Shown here one piece after another: positions 1-10,029 of a DNA stretch of 64,000 bases. Both the position numbers and the translations under genes were made by a program. The notes under the pieces were generated by a model. That model did no database searches and was not told the origin of the DNA. It saw nothing but the letters and a program-made list of their open reading frames with translations. Numbering within the stretch: position 1 is the first letter of the stretch; each line of letters starts with the position of its first letter. This stretch comes from Variovorax beijingensis (lineage in GTDB: Bacteria; Pseudomonadota; Gammaproteobacteria; Burkholderiales; Burkholderiaceae_C), in contig NZ_RXFQ01000001.1 in the NCBI RefSeq assembly GCF_003951285.1, positions 310,001-374,000 on the forward strand, given 5' to 3'.

Positions 1-608
1 CGGTGGCGGCGCCTGCTCCTGTCATGGCGGCCGCGCCAGCCTTCGTGCCCTCGGTTGCGCCGCTGGACTTCGATCTGGACCTGAGCCAGCCACCGGCACC
101 GGCACCGGCCCCGGCCCCGGTGAGTGCCAGCCTGCCGAAGACGGCCTATGCGCCGCCTGCCGCCAGCAGTGCGCCGCTGTCCAACGGCCATGCACACGCG
201 CCCACGGCACCGGTCGACCTGGAAAACGACTTCGACACCGCCCCTGGCGCACTGTCCCCGATCACCCGCCCCGGCGCGCTGGGCGAAGCCGAAGCCAACA
301 CCCGCCCGGCCGGGCTGCGCGGCAACCTGCCTGCGGACTCGGGCTTCATCGAATTCGACATGAGTGCGCTGGCCGGCCTTCCCGCCCGCCCGGTGGCCGG
401 TACCGCCGATGCAGCAGCAAGGCCCGCCGAAGCCGCGCAGGACGACGATGGCGACGAGAGCCCCCATGCGGTCAAGCTGTCGCTGGCGCGCGAGCTGCAG
501 GCCATCGGCGACGTCGAAGGCGCCCGCTCGCTGGTCGAGGAAGTCGAAGCCGAAAGCGCCGGCGACCTCAAGTCGCAGGCGAGGCAATTGCTCGCCGAGC
601 TGCGCTGA
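1..608 (+). CDS. fimV: FimV/HubP-type polar landmark protein, C-terminal fragment (5' end outside window)
   Basis: The reading frame is open at the left edge and ends with TGA at 606-608, so only about the last 200 residues are seen. The first 80 or so are a Pro/Ala-rich linker with repeated AP units. An acidic stretch (QDDDGDESPHAVKLSLAREL) leads into the last 45 residues, which match the conserved C-terminal helical motif of FimV (ARELQAIGDVEGARSLVEEV). FimV is an inner-membrane protein with a periplasmic LysM region and a cytoplasmic TPR-like tail that organises type IV pili and the cell pole. Its position just before truA and the trp genes is common in Burkholderiales and supports the call. 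The N-terminal LysM and membrane segment lie outside the window. Confidence 0.8.
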   Translation, partial: VAAPAPVMAAAPAFVPSVAPLDFDLDLSQPPAPAPAPAPVSASLPKTAYAPPAASSAPLSNGHAHAPTAPVDLENDFDTAPGALSPITRPGALGEAEANTRPAGLRGNLPADSGFIEFDMSALAGLPARPVAGTADAAARPAEAAQDDDGDESPHAVKLSLARELQAIGDVEGARSLVEEVEAESAGDLKSQARQLLAELR

Positions 609-638
609 CGAGCGGCTTTTTCCGCTGTTCCTGAATTC

Positions 639-1451
639 GTGAGGCTGGCGCTAGGCATCCGCTACAACGGCCAGGCATACGAGGGCTGGCAAAGCCAGCG
701 CTCGGGCCGCACGGTGCAGGACAAGCTCGAGGCGGCCCTCACCAAGTTCGCGGCGCAGCCCATCGGCACGCTGTGCGCCGGCCGCACCGACGCCGGCGTG
801 CACGCGCTGATGCAGGTGGTGCACTTCGACACCACCGTCGAACGCGAGCCCTTCTCCTGGATGCGCGGCACCAATCGCTTCCTGCCCGACGACATCGCGG
901 TGCAGTGGGCGCAGCCGGTGCCGGATGAATTCCATTGCCGCGCCAGCGCACTGGCGCGGCGCTACCTCTACGTGCTGTCGCAATCGCCCGTGCGGCCCAG
1001 CCTCGATTCGGGCCGGGTCGGCTGGTCGATGCATGCGCTCGACGGCGATGCGATGCGCGCCGCCGCCGCCCTGCTGGTAGGCCGGCACGACTTCAGTTCG
1101 TTCCGCGCCTCGGCCTGCCAGGCCCGCTCGCCGGTCAAGGACCTGCGGCGCATCGAGATCACGCGCAACGGCAGCGGCGACCGCTGCCGCTGGCACTTCG
1201 AGTTCGAGGCCGATGCCTTCCTGCACCACATGATCCGCAACCTGATGGGCTGCCTCGTGCGCATCGGCCGCGGCGACGAGCGGCCCGAATGGATCAGCGA
1301 GGTGCTCGAGGCGCGCAGCCGCAAGGTGGCGGCGCCCACCTTCTCGGCCAACGGGCTGTATTTTCTCGGGCCGTTGTACGACGCCAAGTGGGGTCTGCCG
1401 GCCGAGGCCACGCTGCAGGCCGGCGGCGCTCCTTATGATGGGCCGCCATGA
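639..1451 (+). CDS. truA: tRNA pseudouridine(38-40) synthase TruA
   Basis: A 270-residue protein, the usual size for TruA, which isomerises uridines 38-40 in the tRNA anticodon arm. The catalytic motif GRTDAGVHA is at residues 49-57, with the nucleophilic Asp at 51. The N-terminal LGIRYNGQAYEGWQ and the C-terminal HHMIRNLMGCL segments are also family hallmarks. The start is GTG at 639, 30 bp after the fimV stop; no ATG gives a full-length domain. The end overlaps the trpF start by 4 bp (ATGA at 1448-1451), so the two are probably translationally coupled. The order fimV-truA-trpF is typical of the order. Confidence 0.96.
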   Translation: MRLALGIRYNGQAYEGWQSQRSGRTVQDKLEAALTKFAAQPIGTLCAGRTDAGVHALMQVVHFDTTVEREPFSWMRGTNRFLPDDIAVQWAQPVPDEFHCRASALARRYLYVLSQSPVRPSLDSGRVGWSMHALDGDAMRAAAALLVGRHDFSSFRASACQARSPVKDLRRIEITRNGSGDRCRWHFEFEADAFLHHMIRNLMGCLVRIGRGDERPEWISEVLEARSRKVAAPTFSANGLYFLGPLYDAKWGLPAEATLQAGGAPYDGPP

Positions 1452-2143
1452 CTGCCGCTCCCCGCACCCGCATCAAGATCTGCGGCCTCACGCGCGAGGC
1501 CGACGTGGATGCCGCGGTCGAGGCTGGGGCCGATGCCGTCGGCTTCGTGCTCTACGCGAAAAGCCCGCGCGCCGTGACGGCCGAGCGCGCCGCCGAGCTC
1601 GCCTTGCGCCTGCCGCCCTTCATCACGCCGGTGCTGCTGTTCGTGAACGAGGATGCTCCCAAAGTCATAGCGGCCCTCTCACGCGTGAGGGGCGCGATCG
1701 CGCAGTTCCACGGCGAAGAAACGCCCGAACAGTGCGAGCAGGCCACCGGCCCGGGGCGCTTTCGCTACATGCGCGCAGCCCGTATTCCGCTGGGCGCCGC
1801 CGGAGCCGGCTTCGACCTCGTAAAATACGCGTCCGATTACTCCCACGCCCAGGCCATCCTGCTCGACGCCCATGTCGAAGGTTATGGCGGTGGCGGCAAG
1901 GCATTCGATTGGTCACTTCTTCCACCCGCCGTCGACGCTCACCTCGTCTTGAGTGGTGGGCTCACACCTGCAAACGTGAGCGATGGCATTCGCATCCTGC
2001 GGACGCGCTGCAAGACGCTGTCCGTTGATGTGAGCTCGGGCGTCGAGATCGACGGTCCCGGGAACAAGGGCCTGAAGGACGCCGGAAAGATCCGGCAATT
2101 CGTCGCCGCCGTGAGAGCCGCAGACGCCTCCTTCTCCAGTTAG
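1448..2143 (+). CDS. trpF: Phosphoribosylanthranilate isomerase
   Basis: A 231-residue (beta/alpha)8 barrel enzyme that converts N-(5-phosphoribosyl)anthranilate to CdRP in tryptophan synthesis. The first strand carries KICGLT with the general base Cys12; the general acid Asp140 lies in [10 protein letters not shown]. Phosphate-binding loops appear as [10 protein letters not shown] and SVDVSSGVE near the C terminus. The ATG overlaps the truA stop by 4 bp and trpB follows after 48 bp, so truA-trpF-trpB-trpA look like one transcript. The other trp genes (trpE, G, D, C) are not in the window, as expected for Burkholderiales, where the pathway is split between loci. Confidence 0.96.
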   Translation: MTAAPRTRIKICGLTREADVDAAVEAGADAVGFVLYAKSPRAVTAERAAELALRLPPFITPVLLFVNEDAPKVIAALSRVRGAIAQFHGEETPEQCEQATGPGRFRYMRAARIPLGAAGAGFDLVKYASDYSHAQAILLDAHVEGYGGGGKAFDWSLLPPAVDAHLVLSGGLTPANVSDGIRILRTRCKTLSVDVSSGVEIDGPGNKGLKDAGKIRQFVAAVRAADASFSS

Positions 2144-2191
2144 CCGCCGCACCCGATCGTGATTCGGGCTGCGGCCCAACGATCGAGAACC

Positions 2192-3478
2192 ATGCAAAGC
2201 CATATCCAGGACTACCAGCAACCCGACGCCACCGGCCACTTCGGCAACTACGGCGGCACCTTCGCGAGCGAAACGCTCACCCACGCGATCAACGAACTGC
2301 GCGACGCGTACGCGAAGTACAAGGACGACCCGGCCTTCCTCGCCGAATTCCACTACGAGCTCAAGCACTTCGTCGGCCGCCCCTCGCCGGTCTACCACGC
2401 CGCGCGCACCAGCCGCGAGATGGGCGGCGCGCAGATCTACCTGAAGCGCGAAGACCTCAACCACACCGGCGCGCACAAGATCAACAACGTGATCGGCCAG
2501 GCAATGCTGGCACGCCGCATGGGCAAGCCCCGCGTGATCGCCGAAACCGGCGCCGGCCAGCACGGCGTGGCCACCGCCACCATCTGCGCGCGCTACGGCC
2601 TCGAGTGCGTGGTCTACATGGGCAGCCAGGACGTGAAGCGCCAGAGCCCCAACGTCTACCGCATGAACCTGCTGGGCGCTACCGTGGTGCCGGTGGAATC
2701 GGGCAGCAAGACGCTGAAGGACGCGCTCAACGAGGCCATGCGCGACTGGGTCACGAACGTGGAGAACACCTTCTACATCATCGGCACCGTGGCCGGCCCG
2801 CACCCTTACCCGACCATGGTGCGCGACTTCCAGAGCGTGATCGGCACGGAGTGCATCGACCAGATGCCCGCCATGCTCGCGGCCCAGGGCATCACCGGCG
2901 AAGCCGAGGGCCGGCAGCCCGACGTGGTGGTGGCCTGCGTGGGCGGTGGCAGCAACGCGATGGGCATCTTCCATCCCTACATCCCGTTCGAAGGCACGCG
3001 CCTGATCGGCGTGGAGGCCGCGGGCGAGGGGCTCGACAGCGGCAAGCACTCGGCGTCGATCCTGCGCGGCAGCCCCGGTGTGCTGCACGGCAACCGCACC
3101 TACCTGCTGCAGAACGAGGACGGCCAGGTGACCGAAACGCACAGCATCAGCGCCGGCCTCGACTACCCCGGCGTGGGCCCCGAGCACGCCTACCTGGCCG
3201 ACATCGGCCGCGCCGAGTACGTCGGCATCACCGACACCGAGGCGCTCGAAGCCTTTCACTACCTGTGCCGCACCGAAGGCATCATTCCGGCCCTCGAATC
3301 GAGCCACGCCGTGGCCTATGCCATGAAACTCGCGAAGACCATGCGGCCGGACCAGTCGATCCTCGTGAACCTCTCGGGGCGCGGCGACAAGGACATCGGC
3401 ACCGTCGCCGACCTGTCGGGCGTCGACTTCTACGACCGCCCCTCGATGCGCGGTCTGAGCGTGAAGGGAGGCAAGTGA
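2192..3478 (+). CDS. trpB: Tryptophan synthase beta subunit
   Basis: A 428-residue PLP enzyme that condenses indole with serine to give tryptophan. The Schiff-base lysine is K96 in HTGAHKINN, the glycine-rich PLP phosphate loop is GGGSNA at 251-256, and AETGAGQHG around 118-126 carries the catalytic Glu. I chose the ATG at 2192 ([12 protein letters not shown]), preceded by GAGAA. An in-frame GTG at 2159 would add 11 residues with no family counterpart. The stop codon shares one base with the trpA start (TGATG at 3476-3480), which suits a 1:1 alpha2beta2 complex. Confidence 0.97.
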   Translation: MQSHIQDYQQPDATGHFGNYGGTFASETLTHAINELRDAYAKYKDDPAFLAEFHYELKHFVGRPSPVYHAARTSREMGGAQIYLKREDLNHTGAHKINNVIGQAMLARRMGKPRVIAETGAGQHGVATATICARYGLECVVYMGSQDVKRQSPNVYRMNLLGATVVPVESGSKTLKDALNEAMRDWVTNVENTFYIIGTVAGPHPYPTMVRDFQSVIGTECIDQMPAMLAAQGITGEAEGRQPDVVVACVGGGSNAMGIFHPYIPFEGTRLIGVEAAGEGLDSGKHSASILRGSPGVLHGNRTYLLQNEDGQVTETHSISAGLDYPGVGPEHAYLADIGRAEYVGITDTEALEAFHYLCRTEGIIPALESSHAVAYAMKLAKTMRPDQSILVNLSGRGDKDIGTVADLSGVDFYDRPSMRGLSVKGGK

Positions 3479-4323
3479 TGAGCCGCATTGCCGCCACTTT
3501 CGAGGCCCTGAAGAAGGAAGGCCGCCGCGCCCTCATTCCGTACGTGACCGCGGGCTTCCCCTTCGCCGACATCACACCCGAGCTCATGCACGGCATGGTC
3601 GAGGCCGGTGCCGACGTGATCGAACTGGGCGTGCCTTTCTCCGACCCCATGGCCGACGGCCCCGTGATCCAGAAGGCCGGCGAGGCCGCGCTGGCTCTGG
3701 GCGTCGGCATGAAGCAGGTGCTCGCCATGGTGGCCGCCTTCCGCCAGAAGGACGCGACCACGCCCGTGGTGCTGATGGGCTATGCGAACCCGGTCGAGCG
3801 CTACGACCTCGTGCACGGCAAGAAGGCCTTCATCCGCGATGCGTCGGCTGCGGGCGTCGACGGCCTGCTGGTGGTCGACTACCCGCCCGAGGAATGCGAG
3901 GCTTTCGCCGCCGACCTCAAGGCGGCGGACATCGACCTGATCTTCCTGCTGGCTCCCACCAGCACCAGCGAACGCATGGCGCAGGTCGCGCGCATCGCGA
4001 GCGGCTATGTCTACTACGTGTCCCTCAAAGGTGTCACGGGCGCCGGCCACCTCGACACCGAAGCGGTCGGCCGGATGATCCCGCGCATCCGCGAGCACGT
4101 GAGCATTCCGGTGGGCGTGGGCTTCGGCATCCGCGACGCGCGCACGGCGCAGGCCGTGGGTTCGGCCGCCGATGCGGTCGTGATCGGCACCAGGATCATC
4201 CAGCTGATCGACGGGCAGCCGCGCGAAAAGGTGGTGCCCGCGGTGCGCGAATTCCTGGCCGGCATCCGCGAGGCGCTCGATGCCCTGCCGGCGGCTACCC
4301 CCAAGAACGCGGCTGGCCGATAA
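3478..4323 (+). CDS. trpA: Tryptophan synthase alpha subunit
   Basis: A 281-residue TIM-barrel subunit that cleaves indole-3-glycerol phosphate and channels indole to TrpB. The catalytic pair Glu49 ([11 protein letters not shown]) and Asp60 (PMADGPVIQ) is intact, and the phosphate loop shows as GVGFGIRDA. The Shine-Dalgarno AGGGAGG at 3465-3471 precedes the ATG at 3478, which overlaps the trpB stop by one base. The frame stays open upstream through trpB, but the real start is fixed by the ribosome site and by the family N terminus ([19 protein letters not shown]). A 63-bp gap with a GC-rich hairpin separates it from accD. Confidence 0.97.
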   Translation: MSRIAATFEALKKEGRRALIPYVTAGFPFADITPELMHGMVEAGADVIELGVPFSDPMADGPVIQKAGEAALALGVGMKQVLAMVAAFRQKDATTPVVLMGYANPVERYDLVHGKKAFIRDASAAGVDGLLVVDYPPEECEAFAADLKAADIDLIFLLAPTSTSERMAQVARIASGYVYYVSLKGVTGAGHLDTEAVGRMIPRIREHVSIPVGVGFGIRDARTAQAVGSAADAVVIGTRIIQLIDGQPREKVVPAVREFLAGIREALDALPAATPKNAAGR

Positions 4324-4332
4324 TCGCTGCTG

Positions 4333-4371
4333 CCCTCACCCAGCCCCTCTCCCGCACGCGGGCGGGGGGAG
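4333..4371. repeat. REP-like GC-rich palindromic element between trpA and accD
   Basis: The 63-bp trpA-accD gap holds a pyrimidine-rich arm (CCCTCACCCAGCCCC, then TCTCCCGC) followed by GCGGGCGGGGGGAG. The arms can fold as an imperfect hairpin with a short ACGCGG loop. CCCTCACCC-CCTCTCCC is the core of a repetitive extragenic palindrome seen in many proteobacterial genomes. No T-tract follows, so it may act as mRNA-stabilising or attenuating structure rather than as a full terminator. Confidence 0.45.
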
Positions 4372-4386
4372 CTAAATCGGAGTCCT

Positions 4387-5259
4387 ATGAGCTGGCTTGA
4401 AAAACTGCTACCCGCCAAGATCGCACAAACCGACCCGTCGGAGCGCCGCCAGGTGCCCGAGGGCCTGTGGATCAAGTGCCCCGCCTGCGAGACCGTCCTC
4501 TACAAGACCGACCTCGAGCACAACCAGAACGTCTGCCCGAGCTGCAGCCACCACCATCGCATCGGCGCCCGCGCGCGGCTCGACGCCTTCCTCGACGCCG
4601 AGGGCCGCTACGAAGTCGGCCAGGAAGTGCTCCCGGTGGACGCGCTCAAGTTCAAGGACAGCCGCAAGTACCCCGAACGGCTCAAGGAAGCGCTCGAGAA
4701 CACCGGAGAGACCGACGCCCTGGTCGTCATGGGCGGCTCGGTCCACAGCATCAGCGTGGTCGTGGCCTGCTTCGAATTCGAGTTCATGGGCGGCAGCATG
4801 GGCAGCGTGGTCGGCGAGCGCTTCGTGCGCGGCGTCGAGACGGCCATCGAACAGAAGGTGCCGTTCATCTGCTTCACCGCCACCGGCGGCGCCCGCATGC
4901 AGGAAGGCCTGCTCTCGCTGATGCAGATGGCCAAGACCAACGCGGCGCTCACGCGCCTCGCCAAGAAGAGCCTGCCCTACATCAGCGTGCTGACCGACCC
5001 GACCATGGGCGGCGTCTCGGCCGGCTTCGCCTTCGTGGGCGACGTGGTCATTGCCGAACCCAAGGCGCTGATCGGCTTTGCCGGCCCGCGCGTGATCGAA
5101 TCGACCGTGCGCGTGACGCTGCCCGAAGGCTTCCAGCGCGCAGAGTTCCTGCAGACCAAGGGCGCGATCGACTTCATCAGCGACCGCCGCGAGCTGCGCA
5201 AGACCATTGCGAGCACGCTCGCAATGCTGCTGCGCCAGCCGGCCGATGCGGTGAGCTGA
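4387..5259 (+). CDS. accD: Acetyl-CoA carboxylase, carboxyltransferase beta subunit
   Basis: A 290-residue subunit of the carboxyltransferase that makes malonyl-CoA with AccA, the first step of fatty acid synthesis. The N-terminal C4 zinc finger has Cys31-Cys34 and Cys50-Cys53 ([19 protein letters not shown]). The crotonase-like domain contains [13 protein letters not shown] and GGVSAGFAF loops that bind the acyl-CoA carbonyl. The start at 4387 follows CGGAGT at a suitable distance. It is the last gene of this + strand run and faces yggT across 12 bp. A folC homologue, which often follows accD in beta-proteobacteria, is absent here. Confidence 0.97.
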   Translation: MSWLEKLLPAKIAQTDPSERRQVPEGLWIKCPACETVLYKTDLEHNQNVCPSCSHHHRIGARARLDAFLDAEGRYEVGQEVLPVDALKFKDSRKYPERLKEALENTGETDALVVMGGSVHSISVVVACFEFEFMGGSMGSVVGERFVRGVETAIEQKVPFICFTATGGARMQEGLLSLMQMAKTNAALTRLAKKSLPYISVLTDPTMGGVSAGFAFVGDVVIAEPKALIGFAGPRVIESTVRVTLPEGFQRAEFLQTKGAIDFISDRRELRKTIASTLAMLLRQPADAVS

Positions 5260-5271
5260 ACGAAAGACCGA

Positions 5272-5832
5272 TCAGGCACCCAGCTGGTAAGCCAGCACCA
5301 GCAGGTTGCCCAGCACGATCGCAATCACCTGCAGCACCACGATCGCGGCCAGGGGCGACAGGTCCACGCCGCCGATCAGCGGGATGAACCGGCGGAACGG
5401 CCGGACCAGCGGTTCGGCCAGCCGCGAGATCAGGTCGAGCAGCATCGGCGACGCGCCCGGTATCCACGACAGCACGGCATAGACCACCAGCAGCGCCGTC
5501 AGCCCCGACACCGCGAGCTGCAGCAGCCCCACCAGCGAAACGAGCGGCAGGGTGGCAATCCGGCCCAGGTTGCCGATCAGGAGCCACAGCAGCAGGAACT
5601 TGGCCAGCACGAGCAGCCAGGCCGCGATGGCACTCGCCAGGTCCCAGCGCTTGACCGAAGGCACGATGCGGCGCAGCGGCAGCACGATCCAGTCGGTGAT
5701 CGCAAAGACGAAACGCCCGAGCGGGTTGCCGAAAGGCACGCGGTGGTACTGCATGTAGAGGCGCAGCAGGCAGGCGCCGCCGAGCAGGCCGACGATCACG
5801 TCGAGAAGGAACGAGGGGATCTGGTAGAGCAT
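5272..5832 (-). CDS. YggT family integral membrane protein
   Basis: A 186-residue, very hydrophobic protein with two YggT repeats, each two membrane helices plus an amphipathic segment. The tell-tale motif is VLSWIPGASPMLLDLISRLAEPLVRPFRRFIP in the second half, quoted here in part: LSWIPG and EPLVRPFRRFIP. A weaker first copy reads TDWIVLPLRRIVP. YggT proteins are linked to osmotic tolerance and cell division, with no enzyme activity established. The ATG at 5832 opens with MLYQIPSF; a longer frame reaching 5931 would run into the LON-domain gene on the other strand. The 49-bp divergent gap must hold both promoters. Confidence 0.88.
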   Translation of the reverse strand: MLYQIPSFLLDVIVGLLGGACLLRLYMQYHRVPFGNPLGRFVFAITDWIVLPLRRIVPSVKRWDLASAIAAWLLVLAKFLLLWLLIGNLGRIATLPLVSLVGLLQLAVSGLTALLVVYAVLSWIPGASPMLLDLISRLAEPLVRPFRRFIPLIGGVDLSPLAAIVVLQVIAIVLGNLLVLAYQLGA

Positions 5833-5881
5833 GGGGCGTGGTCGTGAGGGGAATGCGATGATAGCCATGCAAGGTTCCTCG

Positions 5882-6529
5882 ATGACCACACAGCCCCTTT
5901 TGCATTCACTGCCATTGTTCCCGCTCGGCACGGTCCTGTTTCCGGACGGCGTGCTTCCGCTGCGTATTTTCGAAGTGCGTTATCTCGACATGATCGGCAA
6001 ATGCCGCAAGGCCGATGCGCCCTTCGGCGTGGTCAGCCTCACGAGCGGCAGCGAGGTGCGCAAGGCCGGCGCCGAGGCGGAGAGCTTCGCGGCGGTCGGC
6101 ACGCTGGCGGTCATCCGCCAATTCGATTCGCCGCAAAGCGGCCTGCTGCAGATCGAATGCGTGGGCACCCAGCGGTTCCGGGTCCGGGCCGCCGAACTGC
6201 AGAAATACGGCTTGTGGGTTGCCGAGGTGGAAGCCGTGGCCGAAGACACTGCGCTCGGGATTCCGGGCGATCTCCAGCACACCGCCACGGCGCTGCGGCG
6301 CCTCGTCGACACCCTCGAAGAACGCCGCCGCGCGCAGGGCGCCGAGGCCCTGCGCCTGCCCGTCGGCGCGCCCTACCGCTTCGACGATTGCGGCTGGGTG
6401 GCCAACCGCTGGTGCGAACTGGTGCCCATGCAGCTTGAACTGCGGCAGCGGCTCATGGAACTCGACAGTCCGCTGATGCGGCTCGAACTGGTCAGCGATC
6501 TGCTGGCACGCGCGGGCATCACTGAATAA
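5882..6529 (+). CDS. Stand-alone LON substrate-binding domain protein
   Basis: About 215 residues that consist of a LON N-terminal (PUA-like) domain with no AAA or protease part. The diagnostic opening is LPLFPLGTVLFPDGVLPLRI followed by FEVRYLDMIG; the mid part has the GVVSL and GTLAVI strands of the fold. Such proteins are thought to bind protein or nucleic acid; no reaction is known. The ATG at 5882 has AAGG eight bases upstream. An earlier ATG at 5858 with GAGGGGAA is also possible and would add eight residues. The promoter lies in the short gap shared with yggT. Confidence 0.85.
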   Translation: MTTQPLLHSLPLFPLGTVLFPDGVLPLRIFEVRYLDMIGKCRKADAPFGVVSLTSGSEVRKAGAEAESFAAVGTLAVIRQFDSPQSGLLQIECVGTQRFRVRAAELQKYGLWVAEVEAVAEDTALGIPGDLQHTATALRRLVDTLEERRRAQGAEALRLPVGAPYRFDDCGWVANRWCELVPMQLELRQRLMELDSPLMRLELVSDLLARAGITE

Positions 6530-6530
6530 G

Positions 6531-6560
6531 TTGCTACTTCTTTCATAGCATTTCGCGCAG
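6531..6560. repeat. Short palindromic repeat of the type common in Comamonadaceae
   Basis: Directly after the LON-domain gene the sequence reads TTGCTACTTCTTTCATAGCA and then TTTCGCGCAGG. TGCTA at 6532-6536 pairs with TAGCA at 6546-6550 around an AT-rich centre. It resembles the short GCTA/TAGC palindromes followed by a GCGC-type tail that recur between genes in Acidovorax and Variovorax relatives. A cleaner copy is at 35628-35644. Confidence 0.4.
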
Positions 6561-6604
6561 GTTTGGCGGGCACTGGGGGCCGGTTCCGTTTGCACCCGAT
6601 CGGC

Positions 6605-6610
6605 TAAAAT
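6605..6610 (+). promoter_or_regulatory. Candidate -10 element for lysS
   Basis: TAAAAT in the context CGGCTAAAATGCCC, 44 bp before the chosen lysS ATG. This hexamer inside CTAAAATGC is a frequent -10 form in GC-rich Burkholderiales. No good -35 is visible, so the call rests on the -10 alone. Confidence 0.3.
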
Positions 6611-6653
6611 GCCCGGTTGCGCACGCTTTTTGTTGCGCCCCCACCCGCTCTTC

Positions 6654-8216
<1,563 letters not shown>

Positions 8217-8218
8217 GC

Positions 8219-9481
8219 GTGAAGTTACCGTCGTCGCTGCCGACGATCGGCATCGACTTCGGCACCTCCAATTCCGCCGTGGCCTGCCGGGTCGACGGCG
8301 CGGCCCGGCTGCTGCCCATCGAAGGCGCGGCCACCACGCTGCCGACCGCGATCTTCTTCAACGCCGAAGACCGCACGACGCATTTCGGCCGCGAAGCCAT
8401 CGCGCTCTACCTGGCCGGCATCGAAGGCCGCCTGATGCGCTCGCTCAAGAGCCTGCTCGGCAGCGCGCTGATGCAGGAGAAAACGGCCATCTACGACGGC
8501 CTCGTGAGCTTCGAGGACATCATCGCGCGCTTCCTGCGCGAACTCGCCGTGCGCGCGAGCCGCGAGCTGGGCCGGGTGCCGGAGCGCGTCGTCATCGGCC
8601 GGCCGGTGCACTTCGTGGATGACGATTCCAAACGGGATGAACGCGCGGAAGAAAGCCTGCGCCATGCGGCCCGCGAAGCCGGGTTCCGCGACGTCGCCTT
8701 TCAGCTCGAGCCGATTGCAGCGGCCTTCGACTACGAACAGCGCATCGCGAAGGAATCGCTGGTGCTGATCGTCGACGTCGGCGGTGGCACCTCCGACTTC
8801 ACCGTCGTGCGCGTCGGCCCGGACCGCGCCGCGCGCGAAGACCGCAGCAGCGACGTGCTGGCCACCAGCGGCGTGCACATCGGCGGCACAGACTTCGACC
8901 AGCGGCTGAACCTCGACCGCGTCATGCCGGAGTTCGGCTTTCGCCACACGGGCGCACAGGGGCGCGAAGTGCCGAGCAAGGTGTTCTTCGAGCTTTCATC
9001 CTGGCACCTGATCAACTGGCTCTATGCCGCCAAGGCGGTGCGGCAGGCGAAAGACCTGCGCACCAGCTACAGCGACACCCGGCTGCACGACCGGCTGATG
9101 ACGGTGCTCGAAGAGCGGCACGGCCACCGCATTGCGAGCGAGGTCGAGCAGGCGAAGATCGACGCGTCGGTGAACGATGCGCCCACCGCCATCGACCTCT
9201 CGTGCGCCGAGCCGGGGCTGGCCGCCTCGCTCTCGCCCGCCGACATGGCGCAGCAGCTTTCCCCGCTGCTCGAAAACGTGATTGCCTGCGCGCATGCCTG
9301 CGTCAAGCGCGCCGGGCTGCGCAGCGGCGACCTCGACGCCATCTACCTGACGGGCGGCTCGTCCGCGCTGCGGCCGTTCCAGCAGGCCTTGCGCAGGAGC
9401 TTCGCGGGCGTGAACCTGGTCGAGGGCGACCTGTTCGGCGGCGTGGCGACCGGGCTCGCCTGCGCGGGACCGGTTGCATGA
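8219..9481 (+). CDS. Hsp70-superfamily chaperone (YegD-like)
   Basis: A 420-residue actin/Hsp70-fold ATPase. Phosphate loop 1 (GIDFGTSNSA) is at about residues 11-20, phosphate loop 2 (LIVDVGGGTSDF) at about 184-195 and the adenosine loop (YLTGGSSALRP) near 376. It ends soon after the ATPase domain, so the DnaK-type substrate-binding domain is missing, as in E. coli YegD. I placed the start at the GTG at 8219, eight bases after AGGGAA; a TTG at 8213 overlapping the lysS stop is the alternative. The stop overlaps nothing but lies one base before the ATG of the metallopeptidase gene. The client protein is unknown. Confidence 0.85.
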   Translation: MKLPSSLPTIGIDFGTSNSAVACRVDGAARLLPIEGAATTLPTAIFFNAEDRTTHFGREAIALYLAGIEGRLMRSLKSLLGSALMQEKTAIYDGLVSFEDIIARFLRELAVRASRELGRVPERVVIGRPVHFVDDDSKRDERAEESLRHAAREAGFRDVAFQLEPIAAAFDYEQRIAKESLVLIVDVGGGTSDFTVVRVGPDRAAREDRSSDVLATSGVHIGGTDFDQRLNLDRVMPEFGFRHTGAQGREVPSKVFFELSSWHLINWLYAAKAVRQAKDLRTSYSDTRLHDRLMTVLEERHGHRIASEVEQAKIDASVNDAPTAIDLSCAEPGLAASLSPADMAQQLSPLLENVIACAHACVKRAGLRSGDLDAIYLTGGSSALRPFQQALRRSFAGVNLVEGDLFGGVATGLACAGPVA

Positions 9482-9482
9482 A

Positions 9483-10022
9483 ATGAAGTATCTCGCGGGC
9501 TACCCATCCGCGCTGCTGGCGCAGGTGCAGCAGCTGGTCGCCACCGAAGGGCTCGCGCCCCTGCTGCGCAAGCGCTATCCCGGCCCCCTTCACGAGGTGC
9601 AGACGGACCGTGCGCTCTACGACTACGTGAGCGGACTCAAGAGCGATTTCATGCGCAAGGCCCCGCCGCTATCCAAGGTGGCGTTCGACAGCAAGCTGCA
9701 TGTGATCCGCAATGCGCTCGGCACGCACACCACCGTTTCGCGCGTGCAGGGCAGCAAGCTCAAGACCAAGCGCGAGATCCGGGTGGCGAGCCTGTTCAGG
9801 GAGGTGCCCCTGGAATGGCTGCGCATGATCGTGGTCCACGAGCTCGCGCACATGAAGGAGCGGGACCATGACAAGAGCTTCTATGCGCTGTGCGAGCACA
9901 TGGAGCCGGACTACCACCGGCTCGAATTCGATGTCCGGCTGTACCTGACGCACCTGGATTCGGGCGGCGAGCGCCTGTGGGCAAGCGCGCTGCCGAGCGC
10001 GCCCGCGGGCAACACGCCGTAG
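9483..10022 (+). CDS. HExxH metallopeptidase-like protein (YgjP/DUF45 family)
   Basis: A 179-residue protein with a zinc-binding site HELAHMKERDHDKSFY: His119, Glu120, His123 and a third His129 nearby. This spacing, with a short HxxF-type tail, is that of the YgjP-like (DUF45/M48-related) family. It has no signal peptide, so it should act in the cytoplasm. The ATG at 9483 is one base past the stop of the Hsp70-like gene; a TTG at 9474 overlapping that stop is less likely. The close pairing suggests a joint role, but the substrate is not known. It converges on nagZ with a 7-bp gap. Confidence 0.8.
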   Translation: MKYLAGYPSALLAQVQQLVATEGLAPLLRKRYPGPLHEVQTDRALYDYVSGLKSDFMRKAPPLSKVAFDSKLHVIRNALGTHTTVSRVQGSKLKTKREIRVASLFREVPLEWLRMIVVHELAHMKERDHDKSFYALCEHMEPDYHRLEFDVRLYLTHLDSGGERLWASALPSAPAGNTP

Positions 10023-10029
10023 CCGTACA

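Noticed and set aside
1913..3307. A 464-codon - strand frame over trpF-trpB
   Set aside because: Another GC-driven shadow, rich in His, Val and Ala without any recognisable motif.
2605..4323. A single 572-codon frame reading through trpB into trpA
   Set aside because: Only the part from 3478 is TrpA. The upstream part is out of frame with TrpB and is not a fusion protein.
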